Part shown: positions 47,103 through 58,080 of the stretch, one piece after another
How the letters are laid out: each line of letters starts with the position of its first letter
How positions within the stretch are numbered: position 1 is the first letter of the stretch
Source of the DNA: Thunnus maccoyii
Taxonomy: Eukaryota > Chordata > Actinopteri > Scombriformes > Scombridae
Assembly (NCBI RefSeq): GCF_910596095.1
Contig: NC_056553.1
Coordinates: 24,500,725-24,564,724 of the forward strand
Length of the DNA: 64,000 bases
Direction: 5' to 3'
Position numbers and translations under genes: made by a program
The notes under the pieces: model-generated
Seen by the model: the letters and a program-made list of their open reading frames with translations, nothing else
Databases searched by the model: none
Told to the model about the DNA's origin: nothing

Positions 47103-47153
47103 ATGAGGAATCCACTGGCAGATTTAGCCCTGACACTCTGGCTATTTCTAGAG
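47103..47153 (+). CDS. Candidate first coding exon (signal-peptide-like) of an unidentified gene
   Basis: ATG at 47,103 with G at -3 opens a frame of exactly 17 codons, MRNPLADLALTLWLFLE, ending at GAG before a strong GTGAGG donor. The peptide has the N-terminal polarity and hydrophobic stretch (ALTLWLFL) of a signal peptide. The preceding 200 bases are relatively GC-rich, with CTCCTCCGGCGGAG just upstream of the ATG, as in a vertebrate 5' UTR. No second exon is seen in the remaining 17 kb, so the first intron would have to extend beyond the window. I cannot name the gene, and a chance combination is possible. Confidence 0.45.
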
Positions 47154-48500
47154 GTGAGGAAGCCTGCTGTTGCTATCATTAGCGAGCATGTTATCAGAGA
47201 TTTGACAGACAAGCGCGTCTGGTTGAAGGACAGTGTTGCCCTTTAGTGGGTTTAATATGTAGCGACAGTCAGTGGTTTTGTTTTGGGGCTTATCGCTCTG
47301 CCAGCAGGCAGCAGTCTGTCATGTTGCTCTCTGTGTGCCGCTCGGTATTGTTTTGAGAGCGTTGCTCGCCAAATTCAATTCATACCTAACATTATTCAAT
47401 ATTTCCGCGCTTGACGCCAAAATTACACACATCACAGAGGACAAATTGAGGTCTTTGTAGGATATAAGGCATCTTCTGATAACTTCGGCATGCACAAAGA
47501 AGCACTTGATATCAATAAAATCTTAACTTTTCGATAGGTTGGCGCTGCTTCAGTATCTAGCACCATCTCGATGGTGATGCAAAGAGTCCTGAGGACAACA
47601 ACAGAAATATCTAAAGAGCTACTGCTGATTTGATAATAATGTGCCTCTGAAAAGACGGACGGAGACTACTTCAGTCCCTTTTGAAGACAAAACCAGATTG
47701 AACTGTTCCCCTGTTCCAAGTAGGCTACCTGTGATTCTATCATCCTTTGTCTTTGTGTCCAGACCCCCATAACTCCTCAGTGGGTTACTGGGCCTGTAGG
47801 ACAAACACTCACTGTATAGGTAAACAGTAGGTAGGAGGCTGAATCCAGATGTAGGCAATGATGTTCATTGTTTCTTTGTCTGATTATGTTTCCCCCCCAA
47901 AACCTAACACAGATTAGTTATGCCTTGATACATTTATTCTTTTTGTGAAGCTACTTTAGTGTCACCAAAGTGTTGCTCTTTTCTTACCTTATAACTCAGG
48001 CACTCTTGATGTCTTAAAATGAGTATAATTGGCAGTCATGGGAATGTTCTATATGTCGTTTGGGATTTAAGGATCATTTAAGGAGGATGAGGGGCCATCA
48101 ATGAGCTCTAATTTTATTTTACAGGGCTCTGAATGTGGTCACGATCTCCACTCTCCCTGCCTGTCCAGGACCGCTGACACTCATGTCTATTCATGTATTA
48201 TTAACCGGCATCATTATTATTTTATTTCATTCAGCTGACTTAGTGAGCACATCCATTTTGAATGTGAGCAGGCAGCCTGGAGGGAATCGAGCCCTTAGAC
48301 CTTTTATTGGTACTGCTGTGTTCACTTTGATAAATGTTTTTGAGGACTTGTACATTTGGAGTGAGACTGCTAATGTTGTAGTTTCATTTTCAACAGATTC
48401 GACCCTCAAAATTGTCAATAACTTTGTGTCAGTCATGGTGGAAAAGATTGTGTAACAGCAGTCAGACACTGGGACACAACTCTTCAGTGAAAACAGGATA
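47154..48500. other. No further exon recognised
   Basis: Would be intron of the candidate gene at 47,103. Open frames near 48,135-48,455 show no recognised domain. Confidence 0.45.
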
Positions 48501-48909
48501 TTGTGCGGAATAGGAATCAGTAACACTTCAAAGCTTCGTTTGTTTGATGCCATGGTATTCAAATGGCAAAATCAGTATTTGAATATTCACACATATGTAC
48601 ACAGTATATTTTAAATTTTGAAACCCCTCCTCTTGTCTTGTCTACCCGCAAAACCTTGCACGCCCAATGCAACATCACAGGACATGTGACTACAGCTTTG
48701 ATAAGATGTCCAAAAAGTTGTCAAGCATCTGGAATAACTTTATACACCATCTGTGAGGAAGACTCCCAAAAAAACTGAGCGCCAGATTTGCCAAAAGAAA
48801 CTGGTACATCCCAACTTTTTATAGTCTAAGGCTGTAATTTATTTCATTTCATTTTGGTGAGCAGCGTGGCTCCATCTCCACACACCCTCCTCCTTCATCC
48901 CCCCCCCCC

Positions 48910-48940
<31 letters not shown>

Positions 48941-49045
48941 ACACACACACCCTGCTCCCTGTCGTAGTGACGCTTTGAATAAATTTGAATAATTGCTGCC
49001 AAAGCTTCGAAGCCCAAAAAAGGGTGTTCGGGACAGCCCTATTCT
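48500..49045. mobile_element. Probable hAT-type MITE with poly-C/(CA)n insertion
   Basis: The right edge on the minus strand reads AGGGCTGTCCCGAACACCC, then GGGCTTCGAAGC, a common hAT-type MITE end in fish. A TTCAAAGCTTCG segment near 48,525 may belong to the left side. The interior has a C-run of about 26 (48,901-48,926) and (CA)n to about 48,950. No target duplication was defined. Confidence 0.4.
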
Positions 49046-50589
49046 TTTTTTGGTCTCTTCTTTTAGACATCAAGACAGATAATACTGATTTAAACAGGTT
49101 TTTTTCTGATATGTCTATTGTATACACCTGGCAGGTTTAGATACATATCACTATAATTAAGTGTCCAGCCTGGGAGCTGCACCAAATTAGAATTTTCAGA
49201 TAATAATAGTAAGTTAGTGATTCTTTTTCACAGTGAATGACAGAGCTTTCTACGGGGCTGAGTGTGTGTGTGTGTGTGCCTAAAAACTTAGTCACATATT
49301 CGGTGACAAGGGGACTGAGAGAGCCAAAACTTTTCCCTCATCCCCTGATTTTGGTGTGCTGTGAGGGCATTTATGCATGGACAGTGGTTAACAAGTGTTG
49401 GATAACTGATGGAGCCCTCCCTCTGCCCAAACCTTACATAAACCTCAACATTACACAAATCTTAACACCTGTAGCATTAGTGACGTGAGCCAAATGATGA
49501 CGACAGCTTTGCTATCCAGTTGAAGGGCAGCTGGTGTACATCACATGATCATGTGATGGAAGCTAACCGGAGGGACAGCCAAACATTTTCAAGCCACGGT
49601 GGGCTGTCGATCCATGGTTTGATCTTGTGTTTGATGGCAGTGTAAGAGGTAAATCTCAATGCAGAGTAGCCAATTATAACTTGAGATTTTGTCAGAGAGA
49701 CTAGATATACTTCAGGTTGTATTCAGTGTGAAAGCATTTTGTACCAGTTTGCCACATTTATAATGGTTGAACAGTGTATTCTCTGGAGGGGGGACAGCAT
49801 TTTGCCAAATCAGACTGTGAGTGATGTGTGCTCTCATTTGAAAAATGCACTCATAGTGACAAGCCAATGTAACAGTGCTCATGGCTAATTATGCACTAGA
49901 CTAATTGTGCACACTGACTGGTAGGAGTGGTGGATGGGACTGGTCAGACAGTGTGAGCCTCCTACGTGTTAAGCTCCAACTTCAGTTGATGAGCTTCACT
50001 GGGAATCAGTTTGTGACATTACATTAAAACCATCCATATGCAATTTCCCCCACACATAAATGATTATTTATAAAAAGAGAATGTGTGCATACACAATCCC
50101 TCTGAGGGTGATCTGATCAGGTAGAGATAGAAAAATAAGATGCGCTTCAATAATAAAACTTGATGGTTAGTTAGTTTAAATTGTTTGCCAATTTCACTGA
50201 TTAATGGTGGTGTACAGGTACACATGATGAATTAATGATACAGGTGTTCTATACAGCCACAGCTGTGCGTAATGACAGCGTCTCACTTTGAGATAACCTC
50301 ATACTAATACAACACAATCTGTGAATACAATTTGTATTTGTGTATTCATAGGAGACAACACACATTAATCGAATTTGACATTTTAACAGTATCAGTGTAA
50401 ATATGCCTAGGTTAGTGCAACAGCTAATTTATACCTGTGGTCCAGACATGGAATAAATAAAACAGATAAAATATAGGAATGTAGGAAGTGCATCATCTAG
50501 CTCTCCAGAACAAACAATTACATAATCAATTTTAAGGCATTTTACTCAAAGTTTGTCCATTGACACAGTGTTATTAAGGTATTAGACTA
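49046..50589. other. No gene recognised
   Basis: AT-rich intergenic or intronic sequence. A short (TG)n run lies at about 49,262-49,279. Confidence 0.55.
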
Positions 50590-50605
50590 ACATCCACACT
50601 GTACC

Positions 50606-51537
50606 ATGGCTCACAAGACCACTAAAGGATGTCAAACTGCCACATCCGCACCGAGGCCTAGTTCATCCGCTGCATCCTCGACCTCGAGTGAGAAAGGAGA
50701 CCGTGGTGCTGTAGCCCCCAGCCTGGCTCCCAATGTGGAAGACTTTAAATGTGAGCTGCTTTCCTCCTTGCTTGCAGACTTTTAAAAAAATGTATTATCA
50801 TATTTAAAAATGGAGGTCAGAGCGCACTTAATGAGCAAAATGGCAATAATTAGAGCAGATGTTCACATGGTTAGAAAGGGGTTTGAAGATAGCCAAGAAC
50901 ACATAATTAACCACATTGCGCAATTTCATGGGAGACGCAGAATGGAGCCTCATTGCCTGCTCTGACAACGATGAAGGTCTGAAACAGGAAGTAAAATGGC
51001 TGGAAGTTCTGACTGACTCATTACAAAATACATGTGAAGATCTAGAGACTAGATCCAGGAGGAATAACATTAGGATCGTGGGGGTGCCAGAGGGTCCCAA
51101 TAGTTGCTCCTCAACTTTGGTTGCAGACCTTGCATGAACCTTTCAACTTAGATGATGCTCCGTCGATATACAGGTCCCACAGATCACTACAGCTGGTGCC
51201 AAAGCACTCCAGCACCATTGTAGCACGCTTTCGTTATCACAGTGACTGTGCCAATGCACTGCGTCTTGCCAGGGAAAAACAGAGGAACGTGACCGTCTCA
51301 GTCTACCCTGACTACACTGCACGGGTGGCCAAGGCCTGGGCAGCCTTCAGTGCCGTCAGACAGCAGCTCAGAGGATTAGAAGGAGTCCAGCTCGGTATCT
51401 CCCATCCAGCCCGACTTCGCATCACCTATAACAGCATGGAGAAGATCTTCCTGAACCCAGAAGAGACGCAGACCTATGCCACGCAGACCATCACTCCTCA
51501 TGCAGATCAAATGGACAGACACCATCCTAGTCTCTAG
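50606..51537 (+). pseudogene. LINE ORF1 (L1 ORF1p-like), broken
   Basis: RNA-binding chaperone of L1-type LINEs. An ATG at 50,606 opens MAHKTTKGCQ and a Ser-rich N-terminus, followed by a helical region and then the RRM-type block ETRSRRNNIRIVGVPEG (51,045-51,095) and the C-terminal domain with RSLQLVPKHSSTIVARFRY (51,180-51,240), VYPDYTA and LRITYNS. A TAA at about 50,781 and frameshifts near 50,935 and 51,135 break it. The C-terminal 138 codons remain open. Confidence 0.75.
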
Positions 51538-52229
51538 ATGAGGCCTACACAAAAAATAAGAAGCATATAAAGTGATAATGACACCTTGAGACAATATTTT
51601 CCTCCACCTTTTGATACTTGAAAAATATAACTGTGTTCTCTGATGCCAAATGTGGGCATAACGGTTATGTAAGTATCCACTCTGGACTGTTCCATTTCAA
51701 TATTTTATAGGTTTGGTTTCTTTTTAAGGGCTATATTTTGATACTCATGTTTCTACCTCAGGTTTGGGCTATTTTTGCATGATGTTGCTATTACTTTTAT
51801 TGCCATTGTGACTGCTTTTGATGATACTGTTTCCATCTGCTGCTATAAGGTTTATACTATTCTGACTATTATTGCTTTTTGTGCCTTAAAAGTCTGTCAA
51901 GACATGTTCTACAGGCCTTAGTTAGTTTAGTATTTTCATGGACAACAAGCACTTTCATTGTACTTTTACTTCCTTAGTGTAGAGGAGATAAGTGTGATCT
52001 TCTATTTGGGGGGAGATCTACATAGGGATTTAGAGCTCCATTTTTTCATTTTATTTTCTTTTTCTGTTTGTTTTTGTTTTTTCTTTTGTTTTTTAATACA
52101 ATCTTTCATTTTGAATTGAATAAACATGGGGACTATAAATTATCCAGACCCCAACCACTTGATCCCAATGCACAGCTTTTAATATATTATGACATCACCT
52201 AGTTCCAGTACTTCAGGCTTCTATTCCGC

Positions 52230-53424
52230 TCACCAGCTGGAATATTAAAGGAATCCACCATCCAATTAAACACAAGTGAGTGTGTGAGTTTGCACACCTG
52301 AAATTTCTGGGCTCCAAAATTATTTTTCTACAAGGGACTCAACTCTGCACTAACGAACACACCAAACTTGAGAGGCCTGCATTGGACAGATATTTTGTTC
52401 CAAATACAAGGACCAGAGGCACAGCCATACTGATCAAAAAGGAAATTCCTTTTGTTCTAACTTCAGTAAAACCTTTTGGTTCACAAATTGTTTTAGCTAA
52501 CGTCTGTGGTCCAAACTGGGACAACCCACGGTTTTTCTCCCGCTTTATAGCTAAACTACCAGATCTCTACACAAATCCTTCTAGTTTTGGGAGGTGAGTT
52601 GAGCTGCGGACTGCACCCAAGTCCAGATCCAGACCCGATAGTGCAATTTCCAAATCTGGTAAGGTTCTTCTGTCATTTATTGATTTATACAAACTTACAG
52701 ACTCATGGAGAAATGTAAACCTTACAGCTAAACAATTCTTGCTCTTCTCGCCAGTTTACCATTTGTATTCACAAATTGATTTTTTCCTGCATGATAATGG
52801 ATCTCTCCCATTAGTCACAAACTGCCAGTATCACAGCAATGTTATCTCTTACCATAGGCTGGTTCATTTAGATATGCGTTTCCTCAGAAGTTTAGCACCA
52901 CAGTGCACTTGGCGACTAGACCCTTTGTTACTGTTCAGTTAATAAATTTATCAAGTTTATCAATGATCAAATTGACACTTACCTAGACATTAACCCAGGG
53001 TATGTCATACACTATAATCTGGGAGTCCCTCAAAGCTTACCTTAGAGGAGACGCACAAAACATCTTTCAGAACTGTCTGCTCAGATAACAGATACAGACA
53101 AGAGTTTTTCCACTGACCCTAAACCTGAACTATATTAGGAACGGTTACTGCTGCAGACTGAGGTCCAGATGGGTTTCCCATAGGATTCTATGAATCTTTT
53201 TCTTCAAAATGAACAAAAACTACCTGAAATGATGACACAGGCAATCATTTAGTTTCTATCAAAAAAAAAAGGCAGCCTATAAGCATTCTGTGTACTGACT
53301 ATAACATTTTCACCAAGATCCTCTGTCAATGCATTGAAACTGTGATTCCTAACATCATTGCACCTGACCAAATGGGTTTTTTACAGGGCAGGCAATCTTT
53401 TTACAACATGCGTAGACTGTTTAA
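52230..53424 (+). pseudogene. LINE ORF2, endonuclease and start of RT, broken
   Basis: Pieces include HLKFLGSKIIFLQGTQL (normally ending LQETHL; the catalytic Glu is changed to Gly), RGTAILIKKEIPF, GPNWDNPRFF, then FIDLYKLTDSWRNVNLTAKQ, FFSPVYHLYSQIDFFL and YHRLVHLDM, where SDHxPV is expected, so the catalytic Asp-His pair is lost. The RT begins KPISILCTDYNIFTKILCQC and continues QMGFLQGRQSFYNMRRLFN, where the nested element interrupts it. Sequence between about 52,940 and 53,290 is compressed compared with related LINEs. Confidence 0.75.
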
Positions 53425-54078
53425 CCCTTTGAAAGCAGACGGTCGCTGTTTACATAGTCCAATTCAAATAGATCTAAAATAAAAACCATAACAGCTAGAG
53501 CTTTCATTCTTTTAGCAGCTGAAAGCTAAGGCTCTCATCTTTCACGTGATCACGTTGTACGCTTGTGTCGGAAGATGATGGTGCCATTATATTACATTAT
53601 GTGTGGGTAATAAAACCGGGTAAAACGTAGTGACGATGCGGAGTGCAGCAGAGCGGAGAAACAGGTCGAAGTCAGAGAGATTGAGAGAAAGTTGAGAGAT
53701 TCAGATTCAGATATTGAGAGAGTGTATTTTTGGAGCATATACGTGTCTTTTTTTTGTCGTAATGGCGAAGAAAAGAAGGCTTTGGAGGTTTTGTTCGCGG
53801 GTGGTGACCAAACAGAAGAGGCGCTTTCTTCTGATCCGGACTCCTTCAGTGAGGATGAAGACCATCAATCTATATATCAGGATATGTAAGTACATTTTTA
53901 GGGATTGTTATTTATTTATTTGTTTAGTTTTTACATTTTAGAGAGTTGGGTTTTTTTGCGGATGTGTGTTTTTCGCGAGTGTGTGTTTTTTTCCCACATC
54001 GGCCACACACACACAAGAAACAAGTGTATGGCGTGTTTGTGTGTGTGTGTGTGTGGTGGGTTGTGTGTGATTTTCGCT

Positions 54079-54110
<32 letters not shown>

Positions 54111-54901
54111 GCCGGTGTGTGTGATTTTCATACTTTCTGCACAAGGCAGAATGTTTCTGCTTGTGAAAGGATTATATTTTCAATTTCATCATTATTTTTA
54201 GTGATATATTTTTTTATGTTTTTTCTAATGTCATTTTCATTTATCTTTGTTTTAGCCCTACTGGAGGTGAAGGAGCAACAGAGGACCACCCAGAGGCAAA
54301 GCATCCCAACACACATTTTGTATTTTGTTTAATTTATGACACAATTTCATTACTTATAGCAATCATTATGGTTTATTGGCTTACATAACCTCTTAGCTTA
54401 GTTTGTACAGATTTTAGGGATATGAAGCATTTTAAGATATTCTGGAAATGACATCACAATAAACAAAAATACCAATGTAGGCACTGGGGAAATATGTCTA
54501 TTGCAGATGAAACTAACAAAATGCCTTTGCACTCTGCTCATAAAAATGAGCATATCTCAAAAACTAAAAAATGTACATAGTTCAAATAATTTATGGAATG
54601 TTAAGAAATATTTTGCTCATGTTTCTCCATTCAGAAATGTTTTGGATCAATGTATTTGTGTGTTTATTCAGTAAAATTTGATGAAAAAACATGTACGATT
54701 TTTGTATTTTTTTAATATATGACACAATTTCAATACCTTTAACAATTATTATGGTTTATTGACTTACATAACCTTTGAGCTTAGGTTGTACAGATTCTAG
54801 GGATATGACGCATTTGAAGATGCTCCAAAAAATGACATCACAATAAGCAAAAATACCAATGTAGGCACTGGCGGACCATTTCTATTGCAGAGTTCAAAGG
54901 A
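53425..54901 (+). mobile_element. piggyBac-type deletion derivative, 1,477 bp, nested in LINE ORF2
   Basis: Flanked by TTAA on both sides (53,421-53,424 and 54,902-54,905). The ends are inverted: CCCTTTGAA at the left and the complement of TTCAAAGGA at the right. Removing it with one TTAA restores the LINE frame across the junction (MRRLFN then VLFSSHSAQ). An internal acidic segment (53,770-53,885) reads LEVLFAGGDQTEEALSSDPD and SEDEDH, like the N-terminus of piggyBac transposases. No catalytic domain remains. It contains (TG)n runs at 54,035-54,107 and a ~170-bp direct duplication near its right end. Confidence 0.85.
54338..54892 (+). repeat. Direct ~170-bp repeat inside the piggyBac-type element
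   Basis: Copy 1 at about 54,338-54,507 and copy 2 at about 54,719-54,892. Both run from GACACAATTTCA through ATTATGGTTTATTG, CTTACATAACCT, GTACAGATT and AATGACATCACAATAA to ACCAATGTAGGCACTGG and CTATTGCAG. The second copy runs into the right terminus. Confidence 0.8.
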
Positions 54902-54905
54902 TTAA

Positions 54906-56777
54906 TGTGCTCTTCTCTTCTCATTCGGCCCAGCAAGCTGAAGTTGTGCTCTCCCTAGATACTGAGAAAGCATTTGATCGGATTGAATGGAAGTACCTTC
55001 TTGCTGTTCTGGAAAGATTTGGATTTGGCCCATCATTCATTACGTGGATCATAATACTTTATGAAAGCATCAGTGCACACAAATTACATATGTTCAGATG
55101 ACTTTCTCCATTGCAGCGTTAGACAAGGCTGCTGCCTATCTCCATATTTATTTACTCATGCTATTGAACCCTTGGCTATAGCCCTTAGAGCAGAAGAAAA
55201 GATAGCTGGCTTCTTGAGAGGAGGCTCTCCACAAAAAGTTTCTCTTTATGCATGCAACCTCTTTCTCTACATATCTAACCCAGTAGAATCCTTACCTCGC
55301 CTTATAGATATGTTTCACCATTTCAGAAGACTCTCTTGCTATAAATTAAACTCTTCCAAAAGTCTACTTTTTCCTATTAATCAAATAGCATTAGATCTTA
55401 ACTAAAATAACTTTCCGTTTAAGCTAGAACATCTTTTATTTGCCTATCTGGGAATTACTGTCACGCAATTTTATGAAGATTTATATGGCCATAACTTTAA
55501 AAACTTATTAGACTGTACAAAACTGGATTTCGTAAAATGGGCAATACTACTGATTTCCTTGGTAGGCAGGGTTAATGCAATTAAACTTACAGTAATGCCT
55601 TATTTCTTTTATCTGTTTCAAATGATTCCTTTCTTTTCACCTAAATCTATGTTTCGAGACCTGGACAGTCACATCTCTGCATTTGTTTGGAATAGTCCCA
55701 AGCCATGATCCAAGCCTAGGTCAACAGTAGGACTGGGACTGCCTAATTTTATGTTTTATTACTGCCAATATAGCTATATTAAATTAATGAATCGCAAATG
55801 AAACAAAAATAAAAGTGCCCCCACCTGGGCCCCTATGGAAACCCTGTCTAATCCCAATATCTCCTATACCTTTACTGAGTTCTCTACTACCTGGGGGAAC
55901 TATCAAATATGTCAATAATCCTGTGATAAAATCTCTAAAAAGCTCAGAATTTGGCGTCAATTCAGAATACGTAAATTTCAGTACATGCATACATACATCT
56001 TTTAGTACATGTGACCATATCTGCTTGACACATAACCATCTTTTTCCTCCCTCCCAGACTGGTGCAACGTTTCAAATGTTGCATAACAACGGTTTGATCT
56101 TCTTTAGTGACCAATTCGTAGATGGCACTTTTGCCTCATTTGAAATTCTCCGACAGGACCATAATATACCAAAGACACCTCCACACCTTAGATACCTCCA
56201 GGCCCGCAGCTTCGCCATAGAACACTACTTGTTTCCTGTCCTGCCGGTAAAGAGCATGTTAGACATCATATTGGACCAAGATACCAAGGGAAATGTTTCT
56301 AAAATATATAAGATTATCCAAGCTAATGGTTCACCTTCCTTGGACAAAGCAAAATCAGCCAGGGAGCACGATTTAAACATCGAGCTCACTGAAGAGATGT
56401 GGAAACATTCCTTACAGTGCATTCACACCACCTCCCTTTGTCTTAGGCATTGCCTTATTCAATTCAAAGTGTACATTTCACAAGAGAGAAAACTGTCCAA
56501 TTTCTATCCTAGCGTTGATCCTGCTTGTATTAGGTGCCACCTGAACCCAGCCACAGTTGGGTACATGTTTTGGGAATGCCCAAAACAATTGAATCCAACC
56601 CAATTACTGCTATCTTTGCAGTTCCCAGTGAGGGTGTTGACATCATTACACCCCAAGCTAACTTTATAGCATTTGCGTCACTTGCGTCGTCTGATAAGCC
56701 CCCATCATACACAAATCATACACAAATTGGATCAAAGAAGAGCTATCCTCATTTCCATTAGAAAAACTCAGATAACA
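54906..56777 (+). pseudogene. LINE ORF2, RT core and C-terminal region, broken
   Basis: Continues the RT: LSLDTEKAFDRIEWKYLLAV (AFD block), VRQGCCLSPYLF, then VSLYACNLFLYISNP where YADDLLLYISNP is expected, so the catalytic ADD motif is destroyed. Then LNSSKS, AYLGITV, and an open 284-codon stretch (55,815-56,669) with the C-terminal zinc-knuckle-like CIRCHLNPATVGYMFWECP. The coding match continues in another frame to FPLEKLR at about 56,770, where the solo LTR is inserted. Confidence 0.75.
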
Positions 56778-57461
56778 TGTCATGGACTCATGGTTTTTGG
56801 ACTCTTTGTGTTTTTGTTCTTGTGGTTACACTTCTGTTGTCCAGTCCAGTCAAGTTTGAAGGACTGTCTTGCATTACTAGTTAGCTTATGGTTTTGTGTA
56901 CTTGGGTTTGTATTCTTGTATATTCTTTGACAGGTTAATGTATGCTGGTTTGTGATTAAGAGGTATTGTTTTCTGGGTTTTGGTTTGCTGTTTGCTCTGT
57001 GTTTCCCTCCTGTGTTCCTGTACTCCTCCCCAGCCCATTTTTTCCCTCCACACCTGCCCTGCATCAAGCTCGTTAGCCCTGCCCTGCTCTCAGTGTTATT
57101 CCCCAGCCTGCTGTTACCTTCACACTTGCCCTGTATCAGTCTCAACAGCCCAGCCCTGCTCCCTGTGTTTCCCTCAGCCTATCAGCTCCCAGCCTACCCT
57201 TGTGTCTTGCCACCTGCTCCTTGTTGTTTGATTAGTTCAGTTGTGTTTTTGTCCTGGTTTTCAGTTCAGTTTTGTTGGATCCTTTGTTCTGTTTCGTTTC
57301 GTTTCGTTTCTTTCATTTCGTTTCTTCAGTTTAGTCTTGTATTCGGTTTTGCTCTGCTCGGCCAACTTTTGTTCTTGCCCATACTATCTCAAAACAAAGA
57401 AGTTCTTCAGCCTTGATCAGCCTGAAGTCTCTGCATTTGGGTCCACCTGCTCTGCTACTCA
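56778..57461 (+). mobile_element. Solo LTR, 684 bp, nested in the LINE
   Basis: Starts TG (TGTCATGGACTCATGG) and ends CA (CTGCTACTCA), with a perfect 5-bp target duplication TAACA at 56,773-56,777 and 57,462-57,466. The 5' part matches LTR copy 2 at 31,707. The TATATAAG box of the other copies is not preserved at the equivalent place. No internal retroelement sequence is present, consistent with LTR-LTR recombination. Confidence 0.85.
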
Positions 57462-57466
57462 TAACA

Positions 57467-58080
57467 GTCCCATCAGAAATTAAGGGACATTTGGTTTTAT
57501 AGAGTTCACTCTTATGCTATCTGTTTCATAAATATTATAGTAGATCTCTTCCATCTCAATTGACTACCCTTTTTATTCCAAGTTTTAGGACTAAGAATGG
57601 GTGATACTTTAATGCTCGGGATAATTTGACTGGAAAAGTGCCTCATTCATGAGTCATTGTTGATGGGCCTGTCTTTGTTTACTAAATGAGAGTATACATA
57701 TTTATGTCTGTCTTTATTTAAATATGTGTATTGAGATATGTAGGTATGTATATGTCTTTATATGTGTGTGAGTATGTGTATATACTGTATATTTCTGCGT
57801 GTGTATATGTGTGCATGTTTATGTGTGCATATATGTATATATACCTTTGCACTAAGTGTCTGACTTTTGAGTTTTTCCGATTGTAACAAACAAAGCCCCT
57901 TTGTTTTCACATGTTTAATTAATACATTTATTTGTTTTATTTATATATTTTTATTTTACTGTTATTTTTTCCCTCTTTCTCCAATTTGTTTATTTTTTGG
58001 GTGTCCGGGGAGCGTGGGGGATATGTGCTTTGATATTTGTGTGTATATTTTCTGAAAAACCTATAAATAAAGTTAAAAAA
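57467..58080 (+). other. LINE ORF2 end and 3' UTR
   Basis: After the solo LTR the LINE sequence resumes and a frame ends at about 57,561 (IIVDLFHLN then stop). The remainder is AT-rich, with TATGTGTGTA-type runs, ending ATAAATAAAGTTAAAAAA. Confidence 0.55.

Larger units (their letters stand above)
50590..58080 (+). mobile_element. L1-Tx1-like LINE, near full length, dead, with two nested insertions
   Basis: ORF1 (50,606-51,537), a spacer, then ORF2 pieces from about 52,230 to 57,560, a 3' tail, and an ATAAATAAAGTTAAAAAA end at about 58,063-58,080. Removing the two insertions (1,481 bp at 53,425-54,905 and 689 bp at 56,778-57,466, each counted with one target duplication) leaves about 5.3 kb, close to the usual length of such LINEs. 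Frameshifts, stops and at least one deletion (between the endonuclease and RT) inactivate it. No target duplication of the LINE itself was identified. Confidence 0.8.

Noticed and set aside
52339..52524. Minus-strand frame of 61 codons
   Set aside because: Antisense to the LINE endonuclease segment.
53905..54332. 128-codon Cys/Val-rich frame and its antisense partners
   Set aside because: Dominated by TG/CA repeats inside the non-autonomous piggyBac-type element.
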